Assembly (NCBI GenBank): GCA_043736395.1 | Contig: JAYTCQ010000334.1 | Location: forward strand, 1 to 22,107 | Reading direction: 5' to 3' | Origin: JAFDVL01 sp043736395 | GTDB lineage: Bacteria; Acidobacteriota; Blastocatellia; RBC074 | Length of the DNA: 22,107 nucleotides | In this document: one piece after another, positions 6,795-15,527 of the stretch | Numbering within the stretch: the first letter of the stretch is position 1 | How the letters are laid out: the number at the start of each line of letters is the position of its first letter | Position numbers and translations under genes: made by a program | The notes under the pieces: model-generated | The model's database searches: none | What the model was told of the DNA's origin: nothing | The model's input: only the letters and a program-made list of their open reading frames with translations

Positions 6795-7985
6795 TTAGTC
6801 GTTATTGGTTATTAATTTTAAAAGGCCCTTTTTGGTTAGAAGCAGTAGGGACTTATCTTCTGCGAGCGTGATGCTATATACATCCTGTGATATATCAATT
6901 TGCTTCCAAGAAATTCCCCCATTTACTGTTTCGTAGACGCCTTTATCCTGACCTCTACCAAAACCATGTTGCTCATTTTTAAAAAATAACTGCTCGAAGA
7001 ATAATGCTGGGCTTTTCTCTATGCCAATCTTGTTTTTTCTTTTTAAGTGCCATTTGTTCCCCTGCTTTGAAAACTGATTGAGAGATTTATTTGACTGACA
7101 TACCCATAAATAGTTATTTAAAGCAAAATAACTTGAGATCGAAGAGGTCTCATTATTATTATGTCTCGAGTTGAGAAGCTTTGACTCAGAAATACTCTCA
7201 ACCCACTCATCTTTCACTTTATTCAAGACAAATATTGCACTTCCCTCTTGTACCACCCCCTTAGCAAGTATCTGATTTTCATCAATACAAACAATATCAT
7301 CAAGCCAGCCTAATTCTTGATTGATAAATTTTAATTCTTTCCATTCATTCCCATGATTATCTAAATAATAAGCTGCAATTTCTATTGCCTGTTTGGTATC
7401 TATTCGAAAGAAGTAAGGAGGAGATGGAGGTTCATTTTCTTTCATTGCGCGGTATTTACCACCAACTATTATACTTAAACCACCACTAGCTGAAGAGGCA
7501 AAAGAGTAAAGATTGCCCTTGCCATTACTTAGGGGGTTAGGTGCGTCTTTAGTCCAACTTACGCCACTATCTTCAGTCTTGAATAATCCATTTGAATCAC
7601 AATACCAACCCACCTGAGGCGAAGTGTACTTTTCATTCTTAACGTTTCGTGCCTGTGGGTGTATTTCTTGCCAATTTAAGTTTCCACCTATTAATAACCA
7701 AGTTCTTTCACTAAGTTCTCTCACCCAATAATTATTTCCTACACATTGCAGTTGAACGTGAGATTTAAAATCAGGGGGAGGAGATAAATATTGAATCCGT
7801 TTGTCTCCCCAATCTCTAGAAATATTATGTTCATTAGCAGTTATTACACTCACTATTTCTGCTTGAGATTTCAAAGGGGTAGGTTTTTGTATTTTCGTTG
7901 CTTCCATTACTGAGCTACAGCTACTACTTGCCATTATAAGCATTAGTAAGAATTGTCGCTGATTAATGTAGGTAGTAAATTTCAT
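6795..7985 (-). CDS. Putative lipoprotein with Asp-box (BNR-like) repeats; candidate immunity protein of the Rhs tip
   Basis: The 396-residue product begins with a basic stretch and hydrophobic segment (QFLLMLIMASSSC). Cys23 suggests lipidation, though the lipobox SSSC is not ideal. Two Asp-box-like motifs are visible: DSGVSW at 139-144 and NGGISW at 355-360, each after a GLFKT or GVYET strand, as in BNR/Ycf48-like propellers. An AGGAG five bases before the ATG supports the start, 19 bases after the Rhs stop codon. The DNA is clearly more AT-rich than its flanks (one 60-base line I counted, 7141-7200, has 22 G+C). Position directly after an Rhs tip and before an orphan core piece is where immunity genes occur. 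Immunity is inferred from position; sequence alone shows only a probable lipoprotein propeller. Confidence 0.65.
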   Translation of the reverse strand: MKFTTYINQRQFLLMLIMASSSCSSVMEATKIQKPTPLKSQAEIVSVITANEHNISRDWGDKRIQYLSPPPDFKSHVQLQCVGNNYWVRELSERTWLLIGGNLNWQEIHPQARNVKNEKYTSPQVGWYCDSNGLFKTEDSGVSWTKDAPNPLSNGKGNLYSFASSASGGLSIIVGGKYRAMKENEPPSPPYFFRIDTKQAIEIAAYYLDNHGNEWKELKFINQELGWLDDIVCIDENQILAKGVVQEGSAIFVLNKVKDEWVESISESKLLNSRHNNNETSSISSYFALNNYLWVCQSNKSLNQFSKQGNKWHLKRKNKIGIEKSPALFFEQLFFKNEQHGFGRGQDKGVYETVNGGISWKQIDISQDVYSITLAEDKSLLLLTKKGLLKLITNND

Positions 7986-8004
7986 GACTCTCCTAAATTA
8001 AATA

Positions 8005-11000
8005 TCAATGATTTTCACCACTAAAATCGGTGTTTGCTACCCTCGCTTGATTGGCGCCACGCTTTCGGAGGTAGAAAAGTACGTTATCACCAGAACCTTT
8101 CCTTTGTAATACCCCTTTCCAGTAGTAGAAGAGCGGAGCACCTCCTGACGTATAGATTGCATTAAATCCTTCTGGTTTGGCTATATGGGCATCAATTGCA
8201 GAGACAGCTTGACGAGCTAGCTCACACAATCCCCATCCATTTTCTTGATTGGCAAAATTCTCCTCAATTTGTTTCTTTCCACCTTCATACCCTAGAAATT
8301 GATTGGGGGCTTTTGCAATGTCAGATAATGTTGATCCCCCAAATTCTTTGGGACGCAACGTCCGATTAATCATAACCTGTACCATTAATAGCATTCCAAA
8401 GCGAACATCTGAGGCTGTTACAGTTCCGGCATTAGCTTGAGGTTGATCTTTAGCCCACTTTTCTCTCGATTGATTGTTGCCATATTTTTCATTCCCAATC
8501 CACGCAGATTCACCAATAAGAGTATACAAAACATCACGCCAATTAGAGTCAGTTGGGAGTTTCACGTCACACGGATTCGTGGTAGGAGTTGCAGTAGGCT
8601 CGCGTGGACCCCCTCGCCTATCCACGAGATCACCGTTTGTATCACCACCGACAATGACATTCCCAGTCTCAGTAATTGCATCACCACTGTCATCCCAATA
8701 CTTCCCGCCTCCATATCCATTGCCCTGAACGGCTCCGTAAATGATTACCGAGTCGTTATCAATCCCGCCATGGAGAGCTTGACGCACCAATTTTCCGCAA
8801 AAGACAGGCTTCCCGTCAAGTTCACAGCCAGAGCCCGGATTATTCGGGTCCTCGAGTTGTGAGCGCGTTCCGGGGTAATGGGCTTGTGAGGCCGCAAAAG
8901 AAAGCTGCGCAGTGATTGAACCGACAAAACGGTCGCGGACTTGATCCCATTTGATGTTTTCATTGGCGACGCCTGCCGGACTCATGTGCACATTGTGATA
9001 AGTGTTGGTTTGCCGATCCCATTGGCGCGCCTGCGTTCCTTTGGGATCGCTGTATTCGAATACGACTTGTTCAGGATAATTATTGAATTGCGTCCCGGTG
9101 GCTTTGATGGAGTAGGCTTTCATCTGCCGATACTGACCATCAATGGTGTAGATATGCGTTTCTATTTTCTGTCCCGCTGCATCAATTTCTGTTAGCAGCT
9201 TACCTGTTACGCTACTGAAAATCCTGTAACGCGTAACGACTTCGTAGCCACCGGCGTAAAGACCATTCTCGAGTTTCTGCTCAAACTTAACTTGTCGCCC
9301 GTCGCCATCGTGCGCATGTGTCGTATAGACGTTGGCATTGCCGTTGTTTTGGGATTTGACTAATTGTCCAGGGACATCATATTGCATAGTAGTGCCGCCA
9401 TCGGCCACGATTTCACCCTCGGCGTTGTATGCCCACGTTTTAGCAAAAGTATTGGTGAGAACACGTCCCGCAATGCCATCTTTTTTGGCGCGTCCGTTTT
9501 CGTAGGTAGTTTCAAAAGTTTGATGCGCGAATCCGCCTGAAGAAAAATCATTCCAATAAGCGCCATCGCGTCCTGTCATATTGCCGAATTCATCATAGCT
9601 GATGCTGGCGGTGAAGGGGCGAATTTTCAGACCTGACGGCAAGCCATTTGGCGGATTGGATTGGGTCTGAACATACTGGCTGGGAACTGCCATTTCAGGG
9701 GTGCTAACACCTGTTGACCTTCCGATCCCATCATAGCTGAAAGACTGAGTGTAGGGATTCGTTCCAGAGGGCTGCGCCAATGTCAGTCGGCTAGACAAGT
9801 CGTATTGATACGTGGTGGCGAAGATTCCGGTAGTGCCGCTCAATCGCATGCGGGAATCATACGTTCGGGCACCACTAAGTCCGCCCCACGCGCGATAAGT
9901 TAGACCGCTGATATAGGGATAATTAGTACTTCCAGCAAAAGTACCAACACCGATAATGCTGGTCAGTCGCCCTGTTTTATCGTAGCTGTAATTCACTTCA
10001 TCGTTGAATGGGTCTTTGATGTTATTGACCTGTCCCGCCAGATTGTAAGCTCCGTAGCTCACAGTGAAGGGCGTCGTTGGCGCGCCTGCCTGATCGAAGG
10101 TGCGTACCTCAGAAGTCAATTGACCGAGCGTATTGTAATTGTAGGACACAATACCGGGGCCATCATTCATCTCCGTCCGATGACCTGCGCCGTCGTATTG
10201 GAAGGTGACAGGATCAGTTGCAATTGCGCCGCCAGCCGCTACGAAACTCTTGGACGTGACAAGTTGCCGCGCATTGTAGACATAATTCGTCGTTGCGTTG
10301 CGAGCGTCGGTCATGCTGCTCATTGTATCATCAAGGTTATAAGTATATGTGTTTGCTGCCATTTCAATAGGTTTTTTGCTTGAAGCTAGGCGACCATAAC
10401 CATCGTAAGTCAGTGTGGAATTTTGTGTGACGCTACTTGCGTTTGCAAGCTCCTGTACCTGTGTGACCTGATCGCGTCCATTGAAGGTATTGGTCTTGGT
10501 TAGGTAAGGGCTTCCACCGCTCCAGATTTCAGTCTTGAAAGTTCTGCCTAAAATATCCGCGTAAGCCTTTTGGACGTGCTGCGTCTCGTCAGTGGCAGTG
10601 ACAGTGACAGTTTGCGTTCCGGCACAGCCGCAACCTTCATAAGAAACGGTACGTTTACTATTCGGATTGGTGTTGACGTTGTAATCCTGATTGTAGGTAA
10701 TGGTCGGACGCCCTTTCCAATCATATTCCTGACGCGAGTAATTAAATCCGGCGACATCATCGCCAAAGGCAATCCAGCAGGCGGGTTGATTTGGTTGCCC
10801 GCAGGTTGGTTGATTATTGATTTCGGTGGGATTTGACCATTCGACGACGCGTCCCATGAGGTCAAAGACTTTGTAAGAAAGTGTTAAGCCTCCGACGCTG
10901 CCGGGATGGTCGGTGACATTGATGCGGGCGCGGCTGGCTCCGTCGAGGATTTGCAGATTTGATGTTTCTTCGGTCAGGGAATTCACCGTCGTCCACGTTC

Positions 11001-13479
11001 GGAACCAGTTGTGATCGGTGGAATATTCGTAACGGGTATAGGCTCCGTTGACGGTATTCTTGGATTTGATCGGACGACCAAAATATTGCATTTCGTAGAT
11101 GTTCAGCGACACTGCCCCCAGCGGATTTTCGGCGCGGGTATTGGCTCCGGTCGCGTACCAGTATTTCAATTTGGAATGATAATGCTCGGCGTCTTCAATG
11201 TCCGTCGGATAGGCAAAAGTTGCCGTTGTCGGATTGCCTGCGGTGGCGGTATTTGCTGCGTCATCGGCGTAAGTCGCAAAGCTGTCGGCGTACGTGATTT
11301 TTGTTTCATGATTCAACGCATCACGCGTCGCCGAGGGGTTTCCGGTGACGTAATAATCGGTTTGCGTTTCGGTGTAGGCACTTCCGGTTACGTCATACCG
11401 CAGGACATTCGTCAGATTGCCGCGTGTGTAAAACCCATCATTGTAAATTGTATTATCGTGCTGAGAGGGAATTGAGGTATGCGGCAAATAGATCGTCGAG
11501 TCGTACAAATATCCGACTTTGGATTGTAAGACATTGCTGCCGTCGTACAATCGCTGTTCGGTGGGCAAGCCGATAATTCGCCGAACGTTGTAGGTCGGAT
11601 CATTCATGTAATCCGTTTGCGAATACCGTAAAACAGTAGTGGCATCAGCGGCGAATTCATTGACCTGTGAGGGTACTTTGACGGATTGGGTGAGCGGGGA
11701 TTGGGTGGCAATCGTAATGTAGTCAATGGTCGTCCGCTTACGGTTATCTACTCCGGCTTGATAAGTGCCATTCCCGTTCACGTCATCGTAAATATTGGTT
11801 TCTGTGACGCGCGGACGCAACGGTTTATTCGCACTATCGCTGACCCAGGTCGCAGTCGTCCATTTTTTCTTGATGCCACTGACGATGGTTTCCATTCCGG
11901 TTGAAAGTCCTCGAGTATTGCCTGTGGCGCTGAAATTTTCCCGATGTACGACACCGTCAGGAGTCGTGACTGTGCCAAAGGTTTCGCTGGCATCGAAATT
12001 GAAATAGGTTGCTTCCCAACCAAAGCCGTTGCCGGGATCATTCCATTGCCCGCTCCAGCCATAAATTCCATCGTTGCGTTGTCCGAAGCGCGGACAGTCT
12101 GACTGTGCGGTAGCTGTGTTAGGAAATCCATAATCAATCGCCGCGCGTTGGTTGTCAGCTTGCCCGTAGGTGAAGATGTCATCCACGATACCCCACGAAT
12201 TATAGACAAATGTGTGTCGCGCTCCATCGCTGGTAATGACACGATCTATCATAGGAATCTGCGAGCCATTGGCTGGACCATAAACAGTTAGGCCCGCAAA
12301 ATTCGTATTGATCGTTTTGTTGGCATAATCAAATTGCGCCCAGGTGTGCGTCACACTACCCCAGGCCTGCGTGATGGTTTGGAGGTGATACAGGTTGTCA
12401 TAATTAAAATTGATGACTCGTCCCAGCGTATCCGTGATGGTGCTAATCCCTTCATAGATATAAGCAATACTGATTTTATTCCCGTTGTTGTCTCTGACCT
12501 GCGTACATTGCAGGCTGGGATAAGTAGCAGTCCCCGTATAGATGAATTGTGTGCCATCAGGAGCGTACAGGGTGGTTCCCGCGACTCCGCCAACGTTGAG
12601 ATAAAGATTGGAACCATCAACCGCATCATATCTGTAAACACCTGAACTCGGACGACCAACGTACATCATCGGAACGCGCCGACCGGAAGGCAAAGTCACG
12701 AGGTAGGTAGTTTTTCCGTCATAAGTATAATTGCTTTCAACGGTCGGGAACCCAAGGCGAAATCCGGGTGTCAGGGATTGATAATAATCCGGCTCGAACT
12801 CTATTGATGAGCCATGTCGCACCCAGACCAGCGAGTTATAACTGAGCGAAATGTTCACATCTAATCCTGCACGTCCGGGCAGGCTGACCAGCGGGAGGCT
12901 CCAGTTATAATTGCCGGAAAATAAATCTTCGCCGCCTGTGCCAATCCGTGTATGCGGATCAAGTTTGGCTTCATTCAAAGAGCTGAAGGCAGGTGGCGGT
13001 GGAGGCGGCGGAGCCATTGTCGTAAGTGATGAGTTATGAGTGACGAGTGATGAGGAAGGAACTAAAGAATTCCCTTTGATTTCATTGCTCATCAACGAAC
13101 TGAGTGATGCGCCGGAAAAAATACTGGAGACTTTTTTCTTGAAATTGCTCAGCAATCCGCCACTTTTGGGAACTTCGTTCGCCGCGACTTTTTGTTCCGT
13201 TGGATTATTTGCCGGAGCAATATTACCGCCGATTTTGCCGTTCTTCTTCATCTGGCAAAGGGCGTCGCGATAGCCGCATTCAGTTGATGGAACAATCGGT
13301 GGCGGTGGTAGATCGGCTTTTTTGGGCTTGTCTTTGCCTAAGACTTCAGCCGCGTCTGGCAGCGCGGTAAACGGCAGCGTTTTTCTGGTTTGTCCTTTAT
13401 TTTCGGCGGGCTGGTTTTGCGCCACAGCAACCGAACGGAATAAAAACGTACATTGCGTCAGGATCAATCCAAAACTCAA
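8005..13479 (-). CDS. Very large secreted Rhs/YD-repeat protein with putative cell-wall-hydrolase tip
   Basis: From the TTG at 13479 the frame encodes 1,824 residues, but this TTG has no ribosome site and lies inside the signal peptide. Read upstream in the same frame, the sequence adds RKSAKNAFTLLL, the missing basic n-region. The real start is probably the ATG at 13573, which the ten tetranucleotide repeats put out of frame. After the signal (cleavage near AVAQ) come a Pro/Lys-rich region, a run of prolines (about 155-161), and GTGGEDLFSGNYNW opening the Rhs core. YD repeats follow to about residue 1500, for example YNYNTLGQLTSE, YSYDKTGRLTS, YQYDLSSRLT and ISYDEFGNMTG. The last 190 residues differ: GESAW (Glu1657), then VMINR and NQFLGYEGG, the order of motifs in SleB-type cell-wall hydrolases. 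Rhs proteins deliver such variable tips as toxins. The SleB match is by eye. Confidence 0.8.
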   Translation of the reverse strand: MSFGLILTQCTFLFRSVAVAQNQPAENKGQTRKTLPFTALPDAAEVLGKDKPKKADLPPPPIVPSTECGYRDALCQMKKNGKIGGNIAPANNPTEQKVAANEVPKSGGLLSNFKKKVSSIFSGASLSSLMSNEIKGNSLVPSSSLVTHNSSLTTMAPPPPPPPAFSSLNEAKLDPHTRIGTGGEDLFSGNYNWSLPLVSLPGRAGLDVNISLSYNSLVWVRHGSSIEFEPDYYQSLTPGFRLGFPTVESNYTYDGKTTYLVTLPSGRRVPMMYVGRPSSGVYRYDAVDGSNLYLNVGGVAGTTLYAPDGTQFIYTGTATYPSLQCTQVRDNNGNKISIAYIYEGISTITDTLGRVINFNYDNLYHLQTITQAWGSVTHTWAQFDYANKTINTNFAGLTVYGPANGSQIPMIDRVITSDGARHTFVYNSWGIVDDIFTYGQADNQRAAIDYGFPNTATAQSDCPRFGQRNDGIYGWSGQWNDPGNGFGWEATYFNFDASETFGTVTTPDGVVHRENFSATGNTRGLSTGMETIVSGIKKKWTTATWVSDSANKPLRPRVTETNIYDDVNGNGTYQAGVDNRKRTTIDYITIATQSPLTQSVKVPSQVNEFAADATTVLRYSQTDYMNDPTYNVRRIIGLPTEQRLYDGSNVLQSKVGYLYDSTIYLPHTSIPSQHDNTIYNDGFYTRGNLTNVLRYDVTGSAYTETQTDYYVTGNPSATRDALNHETKITYADSFATYADDAANTATAGNPTTATFAYPTDIEDAEHYHSKLKYWYATGANTRAENPLGAVSLNIYEMQYFGRPIKSKNTVNGAYTRYEYSTDHNWFRTWTTVNSLTEETSNLQILDGASRARINVTDHPGSVGGLTLSYKVFDLMGRVVEWSNPTEINNQPTCGQPNQPACWIAFGDDVAGFNYSRQEYDWKGRPTITYNQDYNVNTNPNSKRTVSYEGCGCAGTQTVTVTATDETQHVQKAYADILGRTFKTEIWSGGSPYLTKTNTFNGRDQVTQVQELANASSVTQNSTLTYDGYGRLASSKKPIEMAANTYTYNLDDTMSSMTDARNATTNYVYNARQLVTSKSFVAAGGAIATDPVTFQYDGAGHRTEMNDGPGIVSYNYNTLGQLTSEVRTFDQAGAPTTPFTVSYGAYNLAGQVNNIKDPFNDEVNYSYDKTGRLTSIIGVGTFAGSTNYPYISGLTYRAWGGLSGARTYDSRMRLSGTTGIFATTYQYDLSSRLTLAQPSGTNPYTQSFSYDGIGRSTGVSTPEMAVPSQYVQTQSNPPNGLPSGLKIRPFTASISYDEFGNMTGRDGAYWNDFSSGGFAHQTFETTYENGRAKKDGIAGRVLTNTFAKTWAYNAEGEIVADGGTTMQYDVPGQLVKSQNNGNANVYTTHAHDGDGRQVKFEQKLENGLYAGGYEVVTRYRIFSSVTGKLLTEIDAAGQKIETHIYTIDGQYRQMKAYSIKATGTQFNNYPEQVVFEYSDPKGTQARQWDRQTNTYHNVHMSPAGVANENIKWDQVRDRFVGSITAQLSFAASQAHYPGTRSQLEDPNNPGSGCELDGKPVFCGKLVRQALHGGIDNDSVIIYGAVQGNGYGGGKYWDDSGDAITETGNVIVGGDTNGDLVDRRGGPREPTATPTTNPCDVKLPTDSNWRDVLYTLIGESAWIGNEKYGNNQSREKWAKDQPQANAGTVTASDVRFGMLLMVQVMINRTLRPKEFGGSTLSDIAKAPNQFLGYEGGKKQIEENFANQENGWGLCELARQAVSAIDAHIAKPEGFNAIYTSGGAPLFYYWKGVLQRKGSGDNVLFYLRKRGANQARVANTDFSGENH

Positions 13480-13526
13480 GAGCAGCGTGAACGCGTTCTT
13501 AGCGGATTTTCTGGCATGCGGATTGC

Positions 13527-13566
13527 GAGTGAGTGAGTGAGTGAGTGAGTGAGTGAGTGAGTGAGT
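13527..13566 (-). repeat. Ten perfect tetranucleotide repeats (GAGT on +, ACTC on -)
   Basis: Ten uninterrupted GAGT units fill exactly 40 bases. On the coding strand they read ACTC and begin seven bases after the first base of ATG 13573. They contain no stop codon in any frame of that strand, so a change of copy number shifts frame without creating a stop inside the tract. Such tracts change length by slipped-strand mispairing and control phase-variable surface genes in other bacteria. Here each unit gained or lost moves the Rhs frame by one base relative to the ATG. Confidence 0.9.
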
Positions 13567-13570
13567 GCAA

Positions 13571-13586
13571 CATAATCTTCGTCTCC
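13571..13586 (-). promoter_or_regulatory. Ribosome binding site and ATG upstream of the repeat tract
   Basis: On the minus strand GGAG (13586-13583) is followed after nine bases by ATG (13573-13571). This is the only well-formed start upstream of the Rhs gene. With ten repeats, translation from it gives M-L-H, a Ser/Leu/Thr/His repeat and then SQSACQKIR before a TAA, 24 codons in all. With nine or twelve repeats it would run through RNPHARKSAKNAF into the Rhs signal peptide. Confidence 0.65.
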
Positions 13587-13655
13587 GTGAAAGATGATGA
13601 ATGACAGGAAATTTTTAGCTGTTCGTTCGTACAGCGTGGCTATGGTTTCTGGTTA

Positions 13656-13687
13656 CATTGTTTTCATGAAACGCATGGAAAACAATG
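13656..13687. promoter_or_regulatory. 10-bp inverted repeat upstream of the Rhs start, possible operator
   Basis: CATTGTTTTC (13656-13665) and GAAAACAATG (13678-13687) are perfect reverse complements 12 bases apart, with CATG next to each inner edge. The repeat lies about 80-115 bases upstream of the ATG at 13573. It could bind a dimeric regulator or form a hairpin in the leader RNA; the sequence does not decide between them. Confidence 0.4.
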
Positions 13688-13727
13688 AATGGATTAATGT
13701 GTATTCAAAAAGGGGATGCGAGGCGGA

Positions 13728-13756
13728 GAGTACGCCTGCTGAATTTCCTTTGTCAA
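13728..13756 (-). promoter_or_regulatory. Weak candidate promoter for the Rhs gene
   Basis: The minus strand has a perfect TTGACA at 13756-13751. Seventeen bases downstream the hexamer is GTACTC (13733-13728), a poor -10, so only the -35 half is convincing. It is placed about 155 bases before the ATG, with the 10-bp inverted repeat between. Confidence 0.25.
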
Positions 13757-13786
13757 TACTTTTTTTAATTTTAATTTTTGGTGGGA

Positions 13787-13848
13787 GTTTAGAGTTATGC
13801 GTTTACGCGTGTACGAGTTTAAAAAAACGTAAACGCGTAACTCTAAAC
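13787..13848 (-). terminator. 21-bp hairpin just after the ABC permease gene
   Basis: GTTTAGAGTTATGCGTTTACG (13787-13807) pairs with 13828-13848 over 21 positions, one of them G-T, around a 20-base loop that includes a run of seven A on the + strand. It starts eight bases after the TAG of the permease on the minus strand. The next minus-strand bases are AT-rich but not a clean T-run. It probably ends or protects the ABC operon transcript and keeps it out of the Rhs leader; the large loop is unusual. Confidence 0.55.
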
Positions 13849-13856
13849 AACTGACG

Positions 13857-15521
13857 CTAGATTTTCTCGGTCTTGCGGTTAATTGTTTCGGAAATTTCAA
13901 ACCGGCGAAGTTCTAATTTTTTCCCCTGACTTTTGATACACATAAAATAGGTGATCCAACTGCCCAGCGTGAAGAACACGAACAGCGCGTAGCGGATCAT
14001 CGCATTCTCAAACCACACTCCCGCACCGATTGGCAAGAGCAATAATCCGGCGACTCCGAACAGCAATCCAAATTGAATTAATAAATTAATGCCTGACCAA
14101 TTTTGTTTCCGTTTGGCGGGGACTCCAAAGCTTACTGAGGCGGGAAAATAGATGGAAATATAATTGCCGACGATGCTGTAAAGAGCCAGCGCAATCAATG
14201 AACAACACGTCGCCGTGAATAATTTGTCACGCGAAATGTTTCCATCAATCAGTTGAGATAACCCAATAATTAAACCTATCTGGACAGAGACTACCAGCCA
14301 GATCGCCATGTTTTTTCCCAGCAATAATCGCTTCCAATTTAATGGCGAAAGCAAGTACTGACGAAAGCCCGCAGCGTCATACGAAAATAATCCGCCAAAA
14401 TATTGCAGGTTCAGCATGAGCACGTACGAAACCCAAATGCAGATGATCCAGATGCTTTCACTAAATCTTGAAGCCCGGCCCGCATTACCAATGGAACGAA
14501 ACATGATTAAAGGGAAAATTAACGAAGATAACGCGGTCAAATAGGTCGCCGGATTGCGCGAATAATATTTTAATTCTTTCGCAAAAATCGCAGAGGTTTG
14601 TCGCGAAAAAAATGGGAGCCGGATCGCTACAAAATTTCTTTTGAGCTGCGCGACATCCAGAATTTCAGTTTGATTTGAACTGCCACTGCTGGCTTTAGGA
14701 TTTGTGGCTAAGCGTTTGAAGACAACGTATCCAACGAGTAAGGCCAGGCTCGTCCACAGCGCATTCACAGCCAGCAAATGCACAAAGGCGGAATAGGTTT
14801 CGCCTCCACTTAATTCCGTAAAAAAATATGACCAAACGCCAATGGGAGTCCAATCCATCAGCCGCAGAATCACTTCGCGATACGGCAGGATTCCGACTAA
14901 TAATTCAGTTCCGTATTCGGTGGATAATAAGCGTGGAAGTAATTGTCCTGTCGCGGTAAGAGCGCCGATTAGTAAGGCGAAGATAACTTCGCGGCTGCGC
15001 TTTCGACCTGATAATAACCAGGCGAAGACCATCCCGGTGCAAATAAACAATGCCACCAACCAAAGCAAAGCCAGAAAAAATGCTAACAATCCGCCCCACC
15101 AGCTGTGATACGCAATGCCCAGTCCAATCAGCATGCCAGCCATTGAAGGCAACACCATCAGCATTGAAAATTCTCCCAACGCTGAAATCAGATTCAGGAA
15201 AAATAATTTGCCGAGATTGATGGGGAATAATAAATATCGGCGCGGATCAAAATGCGATGAGGCGCCGGTAGATTGCGAGATCAGCATTAATAGCAGCAGC
15301 GTTGCCAGTACGGTTGTCATTCCGCCTTTGATGACTGGCTCACGGAATTCAGGAATCGTAATAATTGCGACGAATAATGCGATCCCGATTCCGATGCTGA
15401 GAACGACAGGAATGAGCAGTAATAAAGTATTAAGTACAGTGCGGACAATTTCGCCGCGAGTCGTCATCGAGTTGATGAAAACGCGGTAGCGTAGCCAAAA
15501 TAATGTGTAGAGCTGAGACAT
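13857..15521 (-). CDS. ABC transporter permease (ABC-2-like)
   Basis: The 554-residue product has about twelve hydrophobic segments in two halves of six, linked near residues 265-315 by a polar stretch (NPKASSGSSNQTE). Examples are LNTLLLLIPVVLSIGIGIALFV near the start and LLIQFGLLFGVAGLLLLPIG near the end. It lacks the large periplasmic domain of MacB-type permeases. The gene follows its ATPase partner by six bases, so the two are co-transcribed and surely form one transporter in the inner membrane. The family exports varied substrates, and nothing here identifies this one. It is the last gene of the group, followed at once by a large hairpin. Confidence 0.88.
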   Translation of the reverse strand: MSQLYTLFWLRYRVFINSMTTRGEIVRTVLNTLLLLIPVVLSIGIGIALFVAIITIPEFREPVIKGGMTTVLATLLLLMLISQSTGASSHFDPRRYLLFPINLGKLFFLNLISALGEFSMLMVLPSMAGMLIGLGIAYHSWWGGLLAFFLALLWLVALFICTGMVFAWLLSGRKRSREVIFALLIGALTATGQLLPRLLSTEYGTELLVGILPYREVILRLMDWTPIGVWSYFFTELSGGETYSAFVHLLAVNALWTSLALLVGYVVFKRLATNPKASSGSSNQTEILDVAQLKRNFVAIRLPFFSRQTSAIFAKELKYYSRNPATYLTALSSLIFPLIMFRSIGNAGRASRFSESIWIICIWVSYVLMLNLQYFGGLFSYDAAGFRQYLLSPLNWKRLLLGKNMAIWLVVSVQIGLIIGLSQLIDGNISRDKLFTATCCSLIALALYSIVGNYISIYFPASVSFGVPAKRKQNWSGINLLIQFGLLFGVAGLLLLPIGAGVWFENAMIRYALFVFFTLGSWITYFMCIKSQGKKLELRRFEISETINRKTEKI

Positions 15522-15527
15522 AAAAGT

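Noticed and set aside
8437..12645. Several + strand frames of 70-154 codons opposite the Rhs gene
   Set aside because: They lie antisense to coherent YD-repeat sequence and have no motifs, signals or ribosome sites of their own.
13015..13060. Degenerate ACTC/ATCACT-rich stretch inside the Rhs gene, related in look to the repeat tract
   Set aside because: It is imperfect (encodes SSLVTHNSSLTT) and the frame is intact on both sides, so it shows no sign of slippage. At most it is an older, decayed repeat.
13787..13848. Inverted repeat as insertion-sequence ends
   Set aside because: The arms are only 20 bases apart, no transposase frame is near, and no target duplication is visible.
13594..13854. 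86-codon + strand frame upstream of the Rhs gene
   Set aside because: It runs over the Rhs leader and across the 21-bp hairpin, has no fair ribosome site, and its residues look random. I treat the region as non-coding.
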